A stretch of 64,000 bases of DNA from the NCBI GenBank assembly GCA_946800325.1, contig OX326959.1:34667027-34731026 (forward strand). The letters are read 5' to 3'. Positions 13,391 to 27,400 of this stretch are shown piece by piece. Under the pieces are notes generated by a model. The model did no database searches. It saw only the letters and a list, made by a program, of their open reading frames with translations, and was not told where the DNA came from. This DNA is from Luzula sylvatica. Taxonomy: Eukaryota > Streptophyta > Magnoliopsida > Poales > Juncaceae. The position numbers and the translations under genes are program-made. The stretch's first letter is position 1. Each line of letters opens with the position of its first letter.

Positions 13391-13868
13391 AGAGTCCAAA
13401 ATAGTTCTCTAAAATGAGCAAAATACTTCATTTTTCATGTTTTTCTCAAAAAACTCCATGATTGAAGACTAACACATACAAATTTCTATTTTTCCTATTT
13501 TTTGCATAAAATCAAAAAATTAAGTCTAACACCTTCAAAAATATCAATTATCATTGTTTCTAAAAAAGACCAAAATAGTTCTCTAAAATGAGCAAAATAC
13601 TTCACTTTTCATGTTTTTCTCAATAAACTCCTGGATTGAAGACTATCACATACAAATTTCTATTTTTCCTTTTTTTTGCATAACATCAAAAACTGAAGTC
13701 TAACACCTTCAAAAATATAAATTATAATTTTTTCTAAAAAACACCAAAATAGTTCTCTAAAATGAGGAAAATACTTCATTTTTCTTGATTTTCTCAAAAA
13801 ATTCCGTGATTGAAGACTAACACATACAAATTTCAATTTTTCCAATTTTTTGCAAAAAATCAAAAACT

Positions 13869-16800
13869 GAAGTCTAAGACCTTCAAAAATATTAAATATC
13901 ATTTTTTCCAAAAGAGTCCAAAATAGTTCCCTAAAATGAGCAAAATACTTCATTTTTCATGTTTTTCTCAAAAAACTTCGTGATTGAAGACTAACACATA
14001 CAAATTTCTATTTTTCCTATTTTTTGCAAAAAATCAAAAAATGAAGTCTAACACCTTCAAAAATATCAATTATCATTTTTTCTAAAAAAGACCAAAATAG
14101 TTCTCTAAAATGAGCAAAATACTTCATTTTTCATGTTTTTCTCAAAGAACTCCGGGATTGAAGACTAACACATACAAATTTCTATTTTTTCTATTTTTTG
14201 CATAAAATCAAAAACTAAAGTCACCTTCAAAAATATCAATTATCATTTTTTCTAAAAAAGACCAAAATAGTTCTCTAAAATGAGCAAAATACTTCATTTT
14301 TCATGATTTTCTCAAAAAATTCTGTGATTGAAGACTAACACATACAAATTTCAATTTTTCAAATTTTTTGCAAAAAAATAAAAAACTGAAGTCGAACACC
14401 TTCAAAAATATCAATTATCATTTTTTTGTGAAAAAGACCAAAATAGTTCTCTAAAATGAGCAAAATACTTCATTTTTCATGTTTTTCTCAAAAAACTCCT
14501 GGATTGAAGACTAACACATACAAATTTCTATTTTTCCTATTTTATGCATAAAATCAAAAACTGAAGTCTAACACCTTCAAAAATATTAATTATCATTTTT
14601 CTAAAAAAGACCAAAATAGTTCTTTAAAATGGGCAAAATACTTCATTTTTCAGGATTTTCTCAAAAAATTCCGTGATTGAAGACTAACACATACAAATTT
14701 CAATTTTTCCAATTTTTTGCAAAAAACCAAAAACTGAAGTCTAACACCTAAAAAAATATCAATTATCATTTTTTCTAAAAGAGACCAAAATAGTTCTCTA
14801 AAATGAGCAAAATACTTCATTTTTCATGTTTTTCTCAAAAAACTCCGTGATTGAAGACTAACACATACAAATTTCTATTTTTCCTATTTTTTGCATAAAA
14901 TCAAAAAATTAAGTCTAATACCTTCAAAAATATCAATTATCATTGTTCCTAAAAAAGACCAAAATAGTTCTCTAAAATGAGCAAAATACTTCACTTTTCA
15001 TGTTTTTCTCAAAAAACTCCTGGATTGAAGACAATCACATACAAATTTCTATTTTTCCTTTTTTTTGCATAAAATCAAAAACTGAAGTCTAAGACCTTCA
15101 AAAATATTAAATATCATTTTTTCCAAAAGAGTCCAAAATAGTTCCCTAAAATGAGCAAAATACTTCATTTTTCATGTTTTTCTCAAAAAACTTCGTGATT
15201 GAAGACTAACACATACAAATTTCTATTTTTCCTATTTTTTGCAAAAAATCAAAAAATGAAGTCTAACACCTTCAAAAATATCAATTATCATTTTTTCTAA
15301 AAAAGACCAAAATAGTTCTCTAAAATGAGCAAAATACTTCATTTTTCATGTTTTTCTCAAAGAACTCCGGAATTGAAGACTAACACATACAAATTTCTAT
15401 TTTTTCTATTTTTTGCATAAAATCAAAAACTAAAGTCACCTTCAAAAATATCAATTATCATTTTTTCTAAAAAAGACCAAAATAGTTCTCTAAAATGAGC
15501 AAAATACTTCATTTTTCATGATTTTCTCAAAAAATTCTGTGATTGAAGACTAACACATACAAATTTCAATTTTTCAAATTTTTTGCAAAAAAATAAAAAA
15601 CTGAAGTCGAACACCTTCAAAAATATCAATTATCATTTTTTTGTGAAAAAGACCAAAATAGTTCTCTAAAATGAGCAAAATACTTCATTTTTCATGTTTT
15701 TCTCAAAAAACTCCTGGATTGAAGACTAACACATACAAATTTCTATTTTTCCTATTTTATGCATAAAATCAAAAACTGAAGTCTAACACCTTCAAAAATA
15801 TTAATTATCATTTTTCTAAAAAAGACCAAAATAGTTCTTTAAAATGGGCAAAATACTTCATTTTTCAGGATTTTCTCAAAAAATTCCGTGATTGAAGACT
15901 AACGCATACAAATTTCAATTTTTCCAATTTTTTGCAAAAAACCAAAAACTGAAGTCTAACACCTAAAAAAATATCAATTATCATTTTTTCTAAAAGAGAC
16001 CAAAATAGTTCTCTAAAATGAGCAAAATACTTCATTTTTCATGTTTTTCTCAAAAAACTCCGTGATTGAAGACTAACACATACAAATTTCTATTTTTCAT
16101 ATTTTTTGCATAAAATCAAAAAATTAAGTCTAATACCTTCAAAAATATCAATTATCATTGTTCCTAAAAAAGACCAAAATAGTTCTCTAAAATGAGCAAA
16201 ATACTTCACTTTTCATGTTTTTCTCAAAAAACTCCTGGATTGAAGACAATCACATACAAATTTCTATTTTTCCTTTTTTTTGCATAAAATCAAAAACTGA
16301 AGTCTAAGACCTTCAAAAATATTAAATATCATTTTTTCCAAAAGAGTCCAAAATAGTTCCCTAAAATGAGCAAAATACTTCATTTTTCATGTTTTTCTCA
16401 AAAAACTTCGTGATTGAAGACTAACACATACAAATTTCTATTTTTCCTATTTTTTGCAAAAAATCAAAAAATGAAGTCTAACACCTTCAAAAATATCAAT
16501 TATCATTTTTTCTAAAAAAGACCAAAATAGTTCTCTAAAATGAGCAAAATACTTCATTTTTCATGTTTTTCTCAAAGAACTCCGGGATTGAAGACTAACA
16601 CATACAAATTTCTATTTTTTCTATTTTTTGCATAAAATCAAAAACTAAAGTCACCTTCAAAAATATCAATTATCATTTTTTCTAAAAAAGACCAAAATAG
16701 TTCTCTAAAATGAGCAAAATACTTCATTTTTCATGATTTTCTCAAAAAATTCTGTGATTGAAGACTAACACATACAAATTTCAATTTTTCAAATTTTTTG

Positions 16801-17513
16801 CAAAAAAATAAAAAACTGAAGTCGAACACCTTCAAAAATATCAATTATCATTTTTTTGTGAAAAAGACCAAAATAGTTCTCTAAAATGAGCAAAATACTT
16901 CATTTTTCATGTTTTTCTCAAAAAACTCCTGGATTGAAGACTAACACATACAAATTTCTATTTTTCCTATTTTATGCATAAAATCAAAAACTGAAGTCTA
17001 ACACCTTCAAAAATATTAATTATCATTTTTCTAAAAAAGACCAAAATAGTTCTTTAAAATGGGCAAAATACTTCATTTTTCAGGATTTTCTCAAAAAATT
17101 CCGTGATTGAAGACTAACACATACAAATTTCAATTTTTCCAATTTTTTGCAAAAAACCAAAAACTGAAGTCTAACACCTAAAAAAATATCAATTATCATT
17201 TTTTCTAAAAGAGACCAAAATAGTTCTCTAAAATGAGCAAAATACTTCATTTTTCATGTTTTTCTCAAAAAACTCCGTGATTGAAGACTAACACATACAA
17301 ATTTCTATTTTTCCTATTTTTTGCATAAAATCAAAAAATTAAGTCTAATACCTTCAAAAATATCAATTATCATTGTTCCTAAAAAAGACCAAAATAGTTC
17401 TCTAAAATGAGCAAAATACTTCACTTTTCATGTTTTTCTCAAAAAACTCCTGGATTGAAGACAATCACATACAAATTTCTATTTTTCCTTTTTTTTGCAT
17501 AAAATCAAAAACT
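13869..17513 (+). repeat. 7-monomer HOR, three copies of 1215 bp (block copy 1)
   Basis: Copies start at 13869, 15084 and 16299, each with GAAGTCTAAGACCTTC and ATATTAAATATC. Marks repeated at exact 1215-bp spacing include ACTAAAGTCACCTTC (TCACC at 14221, 15436, 16651), GGGCAAAATAC with CAGGATTTTC, CATTGTTCCT, and GAAGACAATCACATAC. The unit is 7 x 174 minus 3, mainly because of a 4-bp deletion in the GTCACC monomer. The junction fuses the front of a GCATAAAATC monomer to the back of a CTAAGACC monomer. Confidence 0.92.
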
Positions 17514-20500
17514 GAAGTCTAACACCTTCAAAAATATAAATTATCATTTTTTCTAAAAAAGACAAAAATAGTTCTCTAAAATGAGCAATATACTTCATTT
17601 TTCATGATTTTCTCAAAAAATTCCGTGATTGAAGACTAACACATACAAATTTCATTTTTTCCAATTTTTTGCAACAAATCAAAAAATGAAGTCTAACACC
17701 TTCAAAAATATCAATTATCATTTTTTCTAAAAAAGACCAAAATAGTTCCCTAAAATGAGCAAAATACTTCATTTTTCATGTTTTTCTCAAAAAACTCCGG
17801 GATTGAAGACTAACACATACAAATTTTTATTTTTTCTATTTTTTGCATAAAATCAAAAACTGAAGTCTAACACCTTCAAAAATGTCAATTATCATTTTTT
17901 CTAAAAAAGACCAAAATAGTTCTCTAAAATGAGCAAAATACTTCATTTTTCATGATTTTCTCAAAAAATTCTGTGATTGAAGACTAACACATACAAATTT
18001 CAATTTTTCAAATTTTTTGCAAAAAATAAAAAACTGAAGTCGAACACCTTCAAAAATATCAATTATCATTTTTTCTGAAAAAGACCAAAATAGTTCTCTA
18101 AAATGAGCAAAATACTTCATTTTTCATGTTTTTCTCAAAAAATTCCGTGATTGAAGACTAACACATACAAATTTGTATTTTTCCAATTTTTTGCAAAAAA
18201 TCAAAAACTGAAGTCGAACACCTTCAAAAATATCAATTATCATTTTTTTCTGAAAAAGACCAAAATATTTCTCTAAAATGAGCAAAATACTTCATTTTTC
18301 AAGATTTTCTCAAAAAATTCCGTGATTGAAGACTAACACATATAAATTTCTATTTTTCCAATTTTTTGCAAAAAATCAAAAAATGAAATCTAACACCTTC
18401 AAAAATATCAATTATCATTTTTTCTGAAAAAGACCAAAATTGTTCTCTAAAATGAGCAAAATACTTCATTTTTCATGTTTTTCTCAAAAAATTCCGTGAT
18501 TGAAGACTAACACATTAAAAATTTCTATTTTTATAATTTTTTGCAAAAAACAAAAAACTGAAGTCTAAGACCTTCAAAAATATCAATTATCATTTTTTCT
18601 AAAAGAGTCCAAAATAGTTCTATAAAATGAGCAAAATACTTCATTTTTCATGTTTTTCTCAAAAAACTTCGTGATTGAAGACTAACACATATAAATTTCT
18701 ATTTTTCCAATTTTTTGCAAAAAATAAAAAAATGAAGTCTAACACCTTCAAAAATATCAATTATCATTTTTTCTAAAAAAGACCAAAATAGTTCTCTAAA
18801 ATGAGAAAAATACTTCATTTTTCATGTTTTTCTCAAAAAAACTCCTGGATTGAAGACTAACACATACAGATTTCTATTTTTCCTATTTTTTGTATAAAAT
18901 CAAAAACAGAAGTCTAACACCTTCAAAAATATCAGTTATCATTTTTTAAAAAAGACCAAAATAGTTCTCTAAAATGAGCAAAATACTTCATTTTTCATGT
19001 TTTTCTCAAAAAATTACGTGATTGAAGACTAACACATACAAATTTGTATTTTTCCAATTTTTTGCAAAAAATCAAAAATTTGAAGTCTAACACCTTCAAA
19101 AATATCAATTATCATTTTTTCTAAAAAAGACCAAAATAGTTCCCTAAAATGAGCAAAATACTTCATTTTTCATGTTTTTCTCAAAAAACTCCTGGATTGA
19201 AGACTAACACATACAAATTTCTATTTTTCCTATTTTTTGCATAAAATCAAAAACTGAAGTCTAACACCTTCAAAAATATCAATTATCATTATTTCTAAAA
19301 AAGACCAAAATAGTTCTCTAAAATGAGCAAAATACTTCATTTTTCATGTTTTTCTGAAAAAATTCCGTGATTGAAGACTAACACATACAAATTTGTATTT
19401 TTCCAATTTTTTGCAAAAAATCAAAAATTGAAGTCTAACACCTTCAAAAATATCAATTATCATTTTTTAAAAAAGACCAAAATAGTTCTCTAAAATGAGC
19501 AAAATACTTCATTTTTCATGTTTTTCTCAAAAAATTCCGTGATTGAAGACTAACACATACAAATTTGTATTTTTCCAATTTTTTGCAAAAAATCAAAAAC
19601 TGAAGTCTAACACCTTAAAAAATATCAATTATCATTTTTTCTAAAAGAGTCCAAAATAGTTCTCTAAAATGAGCAAAATAGTTCATTTTTCATGTTTTTC
19701 TCAAAAAACTTCCTGATTGAAGACTAACAGATACAAATTTCAATTTTTCCTATTTTTTGCAAAAAAACAAAAAAAGAAGTCTAACACCTTCAAAAATATC
19801 AATTATCATTTTTTCTAAAAAAGACCAAAATAGTTCTCTAAAATGAGCAAAATACTTCATTTTTCATGTTTTTCTCAAAAAACTCCTGGATTGAAGACTA
19901 ACACATACAAGTTTCTATTTTTCCTATTTTTTTGCAAAAAATCAAAAACTGAAGTCTAACACCTTCAAAAATATACATTATCATTTTTTCTAAAAAAGAC
20001 CAAAATAGTTCTCTGAAATGAGCAAAATACTTCATTTTTCATGTTTTTCTCAAAAAACTCCGGGATTGAAGACTAACACATACAAATTTCTATTTTTCCT
20101 ATTTTTTGCATAAAATCAAAAACTGAAGTTTAACACCTTCAAAAATATCAATTATCATTATTTCTAAAAAAGACCAAAATAGTTCTCTAAAATGATGAAA
20201 ATATTTCATTTTTCATGTTTTTCTCAAAAAACTCCGGGATTGAAGACTAACACATACAAATTTCTATTTTTCCTATTTTTTGCATAAAATCAAAAACTGA
20301 AGTCTAACACCTTCAAAAATATCAAATATCATTTTTTCTAAAAAAGACCAAAATAGTTCTCTAAAATGAACAAAATACTTCATTTTTCATGTTTTTCTCA
20401 AAAAATTCCGTGATTGAAGACTAACACATACAAATTTGTATTTTTCCAATATTTTGCAAAAAATCAAAAACTGAAGTCTAACACACTTCAAAAATATCAA

Positions 20501-21049
20501 TTATCATTTTTTCTAAAAGAGTCCAAAATAGTTCTCTAAAATGAGCAAAATACATCATTTTTCATGTTTTTCTCAAAAAACTCCGGGATTGAAGACTAAC
20601 ACATACAAATTTCTATTTTTCCTATTTTTTGCATAAAATCAAAAACTGAAGTCTAACACCTTCAAAAATAACAATTATCATTTTTTCTAAAAGAGTCCAA
20701 AATAGTTCTCTAAAATGAGCAAAATACTTCATTTTTCATGTTTTTCTCAAAAAACTCCTGGAATGAAGACTAACACATACAAGTTTCTATTTTTCCTATT
20801 TTTTGCATAAAATCAAAAACTGAAGTCTAACACCTTCAAAAATATCAATTATCATTATTTCTAAAAAAGACCAAAATAGTTCTCTAAAATGAGCAAAATA
20901 TTTCATTTTTCATGTTTTTCTCAAAAAACTCCGGGATTGAAGACTAACACATACAAAATTTCTATTTTTCCTATTTTTTGCATAAAATCAAAAACTGAAG
21001 TCTAACACCTTCAAAAATATCAAATATCATTTTTTCTAAAAAAGACCAA

Positions 21050-21451
21050 AATAGTTCTCTAAAATGAGCAAAATACTTCATTTTTCATGTTTTTCTCAAA
21101 AAATTCCGTGATTGAAGACTAACACATACAAATTTCTATTTTTCCTACTTTTTCCATAAAATCAAAAACTGAAGTCTAACACCTTCAAAAATATCAATAA
21201 TAATTTTTTCTAAAAAAGACCAAAATAGTTCTCAAAAATGAGCAAAATACTTCAATTTTCATGTTTTTCTCAAAAAACTCCGGGATTGAAGACTAACACA
21301 TACAAATTTCTATTTTTCCTACTTTTTCCATAAAATCAAAAACTGAAGTCTAACACCTTCAAAAATATCAATTATCAATTGTTCTAAAAAAGACCAAAAT
21401 AGTTCTCTAAAATGAGCAAAATACTTCAGTTTTCATGGTTTTCTCAAAAAA
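21050..21451 (+). repeat. Short spacer of monomers between the two 11-kb copies
   Basis: About two to two and a half monomers separate the block copies. Two consecutive monomers here share the rare TTCCTACTTTTTCCATAAAATC (near 21140 and 21315), suggesting a local monomer duplication. Other private marks are TCAATAATAATT, CAATTGTTCT, and CAGTTTTCATGG. Nothing other than satellite is present. Confidence 0.7.
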
Positions 21452-24400
21452 CTCCGGGATTGAAGACTAACACATACAAATTTCTATTTTTCCTACTTTT
21501 TGCAAAAAATCAAAAACTGAAGTCTAACACCTTCAAAAATATAAAATATCATTTTTTCCAAAAGAGTCCAAAATAGTTCTCTAAAATGAGCAAAATACTT
21601 CATTTTTCATGTTTTTCTCAAAAAACTTCGTGATTGAAGACTAACACATACAAATTTCTATTTTTCCTATTTTTTGCAAAAAATCAAAAAATGAAGTCTA
21701 ACACCTTCAAAAATATCAATTATCATTTTTTTCTAAAAAAGACCAAAATAGTTCTCTAAAATGAGCAAAATACTTCATTTTTCATGTTTTTCTCAAAAAA
21801 CTCCGGGATTGAAGACTAACACATACAAATTTCTATTTTTTCTATTTTTTGCAAAAAATCAAAAACTGAAGTCTAACACCTTAAAAAATATCAATTATCA
21901 TTTTTTTCTAAAAGAGACCAAAATAGTTCTCTAAAATGAGCAAAATACTTCATTTTTCATGTTTTTCTCAAAAAACTCCGTGATTGAAGACTAACACATA
22001 CAAATTTCTATTTTTCCTATTTTTTGCATAAAATCAAAAAATGAAGTCTAACACCTTCAAATATATCAATTATCATTTTTTCTAAAAAAGACCAAAATAG
22101 TTTTCTAAAATGAGCAAAATACTTCACTTTTCATGTTTTTCTCAAAAAACTCCTGGATTGAAGACTAACACATACAAATTTCTATTTTTCCTTTTTTTTT
22201 GCATAAAATCAAAAACTGAAGTCTAACACCTTAAAAAATATAAATTATCATTTTTTCTAAAAAAGACCAAAATAGTTCTCAAAAATGAGCAAAATACTTC
22301 ATTTTTCATGATTTTCTCAAAAAATTCCGTGATTGAAGACTAACACATACAAATTTCAATTTTTCCATTTTTTTGCAAAAAATAAAAAACTGAAGTCTAT
22401 CACCTTCAAAAAAATCAAATATCATTTTTTCTAAAAGAGTCCAAAATAGTTCTCTAAAATGAGCAAAATACTTCATGTTTTATATTTTTCTCAAAAAACT
22501 TCGTGATTGAAGACTAACACATACAAATTTCTATTTTTGCTATTTTTTGCAAAAAATCAAAAAATGAAGTCTAACACCTTGAAAAATATCAATTATCATT
22601 TTTTCTAAAAAAGACCAAAATAGTTCTCTAAAATGAGCAAAATACTTCATTTTTCATGTTTTTCTCAAAAAACTCCGGGATTGAAGACTAACACATACAA
22701 ATTTCTATTTTTTCTATTTTTTGCATAAAATCAAAAACTGAAGTCTAACACCTTCAAAAATATCAATTATCATTTTTTCTAAAAAAGACCAAAATAGTTC
22801 TCTAAAATGAGCAAAATACTTCATTTTTCATGTTTTCTCGAAAAACTCCGTGATTGAAGACTAACACATACAAATTTCTATTTTTCCTATTTTTTGCATA
22901 AAATAAAAAACTGAAGTCTAACACCTTCAAAAATATCAATTATCATTTTTTCTAAAAAAGACCAAAATAGTTCTCTAAAATGAGCAAAATACTTCATTTT
23001 TCATGATTTTCTCAAAAAATTCCGTGATTGAAGACTAACACATACAAATTTCAAATTTTCCAAATTTTTGCAAAAATCAAAAACTGAAGTCCACCTTCAA
23101 AAAAATCAAATATCATTTTTTCTAAAAGAGTCCAAAATAGTTCTCTAAAATGAGCAAAATACTTCATGTTTTATGTTTTTCTCAAAAAACTTCGTGATTG
23201 AAGACTAGCACATACAAATTTCTATTTTTCCTATTTTTTGCAAAAAATCAAAAAATGAAGTCTAACACCTTCTAAAATATCAATTATCATTTTTTCTAAA
23301 AAAGACCAAAATAGTTCTCTAAAATGAGCAAAATACTTCATTTTTCATGATTTTCTCAAAATATTCCGTGATTGAAGACTAACACATACAAATTTGAATT
23401 TTTCCAATTTTTTTCAAAAAATAAAAAACTGAAGTCTAACACCTTCAAAAATATCAAATATCATTTTATCTTAAAGTGTCCAAAATAGTTCTCTAAAATG
23501 AGCAAAATACTTCATTTTTCTTGTTTTTCTCAAAAAACTTCGTGATTGAAGACTAGCACATACAAATTTCTATTTTTCCTATTTTTTGCAAAAAATCAAA
23601 AAATGAAGTCTAACACCTTCAAAAATATCAATTATCATTTTTTCTAAAAAAGACCAAAATAGTTCTCTAAAATGAGTAAAATACTTCATTTTTCATGTTT
23701 TTCTCAAAAAACTCCGGGATTGAAGACTAACACATACAAATTTCTATTTTTTCTATTTTTTACAAAAAATCAAAAAATGAATTCTAACACCTTCAAAAAT
23801 ATCAATTATCATTTTTTCTATAAAAGACCAAAATAGTTCTCTAAAATGAGCAAAATACTTCAATTTTCATGTTTTTGTCGAAAAACTCCGTGATTGAAGA
23901 CGAACACATACAAATTTCTATTTTTCCTATTTTTTTGCATAAAATCAAAAACTGAAGTCTAACACCTTCAGAAATATCAATTATCATTTTTTCTGAAAAA
24001 GACCAAAATAGTTCTCTAAAATGAGCAAAATACTTCATTTTTCATGATTTTCTCAAAAAACTCCTGGATTGAAGACTAACACATACAAATTTCTATTTTT
24101 CCAATATTTTGCAAAAAATAAAAAACTGAAGTCTAACACCTTCAAAAATATCAATTATCATTTTTTGTAAAAGAGTCCAAAATAGTTCTCTAAAATGGGC
24201 AAAATACTTCATTTTTCATGTTTTTCTCAAAAAAATTCGTGATTGAAGACTAACACATACAAATTTCTATTTTTCCTATTTTTTGCAAAAAATCAAAAAA
24301 TGAAGTCTAACATCTTCAAAAATATCAATTATCATTTTTTCTAAAAAAGACGAAAATAGTTCTATAAAATGAGCAAAACACTTCATTTTTCATGTTTTTC

Positions 24401-27400
24401 TCAAAAAACTCCTGGATTGAAGACTAACACATACAAATTTCTATTTTTCCTATTTTATGCATAAAATCAAAAACTGAAGTCTAACACCTTGAAAAATATT
24501 AATTATCATTTTTCTAAAAAAGACCAAAATAGTTCTCTAAAATGGGCAAAATACTTCATTTTTCAGGATTTTCTCAAAAAATTCCGTGATTGAAGACTAA
24601 CACATACAAATTTCAATTTTTCCATTTTTTTGCAAAAAATAGAAAACTGAAGTCTAACACCTTAAAAAATATCAATTATCATTTTTTCTAAAAGAGACCA
24701 AAATAGTTCTCTAAAATGAGCAAAATACTTCATTTTTCATGTTTTTCTCAAAAAACTCCATGATTGAAGACTAACACATACAAATTTCTATTTTTCCTAT
24801 TTTTTGCATAAAATCAAAAAATTAAGTCTAACACCTTCAAAAATATCAATTATCATTGTTTCTAAAAAAGACCAAAATAGTTCTCTAAAATGAGCAAAAT
24901 ACTTCACTTTTCATGTTTTTCTCAATAAACTCCTGGATTGAAGACTATCACATACAAATTTCTATTTTTCCTTTTTTTTGCATAACATCAAAAACTGAAG
25001 TCTAACACCTTCAAAAATATAAATTATAATTTTTTCTAAAAAACACCAAAATAGTTCTCTAAAATGAGGAAAATACTTCATTTTTCTTGATTTTCTCAAA
25101 AAATTCCGTGATTGAAGACTAACACATACAAATTTCAATTTTTCCAATTTTTTGCAAAAAATCAAAAACTGAAGTCTAAGACCTTCAAAAATATTAAATA
25201 TCATTTTTTCCAAAAGAGTCCAAAATAGTTCCCTAAAATGAGCAAAATACTTCATTTTTCATGTTTTTCTCAAAAAACTTCGTGATTGAAGACTAACACA
25301 TACAAATTTCTATTTTTCCTATTTTTTGCAAAAAATCAAAAAATGAAGTCTAACACCTTCAAAAATATCAATTATCATTTTTTCTAAAAAAGACCAAAAT
25401 AGTTCTCTAAAATGAGCAAAATACTTCATTTTTCATGTTTTTCTCAAAGAACTCCGGGATTGAAGACTAACACATACAAATTTCTATTTTTTCTATTTTT
25501 TGCATAAAATCAAAAACTAAAGTCACCTTCAAAAATATCAATTATCATTTTTTCTAAAAAAGACCAAAATAGTTCTCTAAAATGAGCAAAATACTTCATT
25601 TTTCATGATTTTCTCAAAAAATTCTGTGATTGAAGACTAACACATACAAATTTCAATTTTTCAAATTTTTTGCAAAAAAATAAAAAACTGAAGTCGAACA
25701 CCTTCAAAAATATCAATTATCATTTTTTTGTGAAAAAGACCAAAATAGTTCTCTAAAATGAGCAAAATACTTCATTTTTCATGTTTTTCTCAAAAAACTC
25801 CTGGATTGAAGACTAACACATACAAATTTCTATTTTTCCTATTTTATGCATAAAATCAAAAACTGAAGTCTAAGACCTTCAAAAATATTAATTATCATTT
25901 TTCTAAAAAAGACCAAAATAGTTCTTTAAAATGGGCAAAATACTTCATTTTTCAGGATTTTCTCAAAAAATTCCGTGATTGAAGACTAACACATACAAAT
26001 TTCAATTTTTCCAATTTTTTGCAAAAAACCAAAAACTGAAGTCTAACACCTAAAAAAATATCAATTATCATTTTTTCTAAAAGAGACCAAAATAGTTCTC
26101 TAAAATGAGCAAAATACTTCATTTTTCATGTTTTTCTCAAAAAACTCCGTGATTGAAGACTAACACATACAAATTTCTATTTTTCCTATTTTTTGCATAA
26201 AATCAAAAAATTAAGTCTAATATCTTCAAAAATATCAATTATCATTGTTCCTAAAAAAGACCAAAATAGTTCTCTAAAATGAGCAAAATACTTCACATTT
26301 CATGTTTTTCTCAAAAAACTCCTGGATTGAAGACAATCACATACAAATTTCTATTTTTCCTTTTTTTTGCATAAAATCAAAAACTGAAGTCTAAGACCTT
26401 CAAAAATATTAAATATCATTTTTTCCAAAAGAGTCCAAAATAGTTCCCTAAAATGAGCAAAATACTTCATTTTTCATGTTTTTCTCAAAAAACTTCGTGA
26501 TTGAAGACTAACACATACAAATTTCTATTTTTCCTATTTTTTGCAAAAAATCAAAAAATGAAGTCTAACACCTTCAAAAATATCAATTATCATTTTTTCT
26601 AAAAAAGACCAAAATAGTTCTCTAAAATGAGCAAAATACTTCATTTTTCATGTTTTTCTCAAAGAACTCCGGGATTGAAGACTAACACATACAAATTTCT
26701 ATTTTTTCTATTTTTTGCATAAAATCAAAAACTAAAGTCACCTTCAAAAATATCAATTATCATTTTTTCTAAAAAAGACCAAAATAGTTCTCTAAAATGA
26801 GCAAAATACTTCATTTTTCATGATTTTCTCAAAAAATTCTGTGATTGAAGACTAACACATACAAATTTCAATTTTTCAAATTTTTTGCAAAAAAATAAAA
26901 AACTGAAGTCGAACACCTTCAAAAATATCAATTATCATTTTTTTGTGAAAAAGACCAAAATAGTTCTCTAAAATGAGCAAAATACTTCATTTTTCATGTT
27001 TTTCTCAAAAAACTCCTGGATTGAAGACTAACACATACAAATTTCTATTTTTCCTATTTTATGCATAAAATCAAAAACTGAAGTCTAACACCTTCAAAAA
27101 TATTAATTATCATTTTTCTAAAAAAGACCAAAATAGTTCTTTAAAATGGGCAAAATACTTCATTTTTCAGGATTTTCTCAAAAAATTCCGTGATTGAAGA
27201 CTAACACATACAAATTTCAATTTTTCCAATTTTTTGCAAAAAACCAAAAACTGAAGTCTAACACCTAAAAAAATATCAATTATCATTTTTTCTAAAAGAG
27301 ACCAAAATAGTTCTCTAAAATGAGCAAAATACTTCATTTTTCATGTTTTTCTCAAAAAACTCCGTGATTGAAGACTAACACATACAAATTTCTATTTTTC

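Larger units (their letters stand above)
9975..21050 (+). repeat. ~11-kb segmental block, copy 1
   Basis: Sequence from about 9975 to 21050 recurs at about 21452-32350 in the same order. The offset is 11476 bp up to about 13210 and 11302-11301 bp after it, because one monomer is extra here. I noticed only about 20 single-base or one-base indel differences while reading, implying identity above 99% outside the extra monomer. The block includes the CATGTTTTATATTTTT module, monomers with GACTAGCACATAC, the 7-mer array and a long right part with TTTGTATTTTTCC monomers. Upstream and downstream flanks do not match those of copy 2. Confidence 0.9.

Noticed and set aside
13660..13953. 97-codon minus-strand open frame, repeated at 24962-25255
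   Set aside because: The peptide contains the same segment twice about 59 residues apart because the monomer is 58 codons long and keeps frame. It is a by-product of the repeat length.
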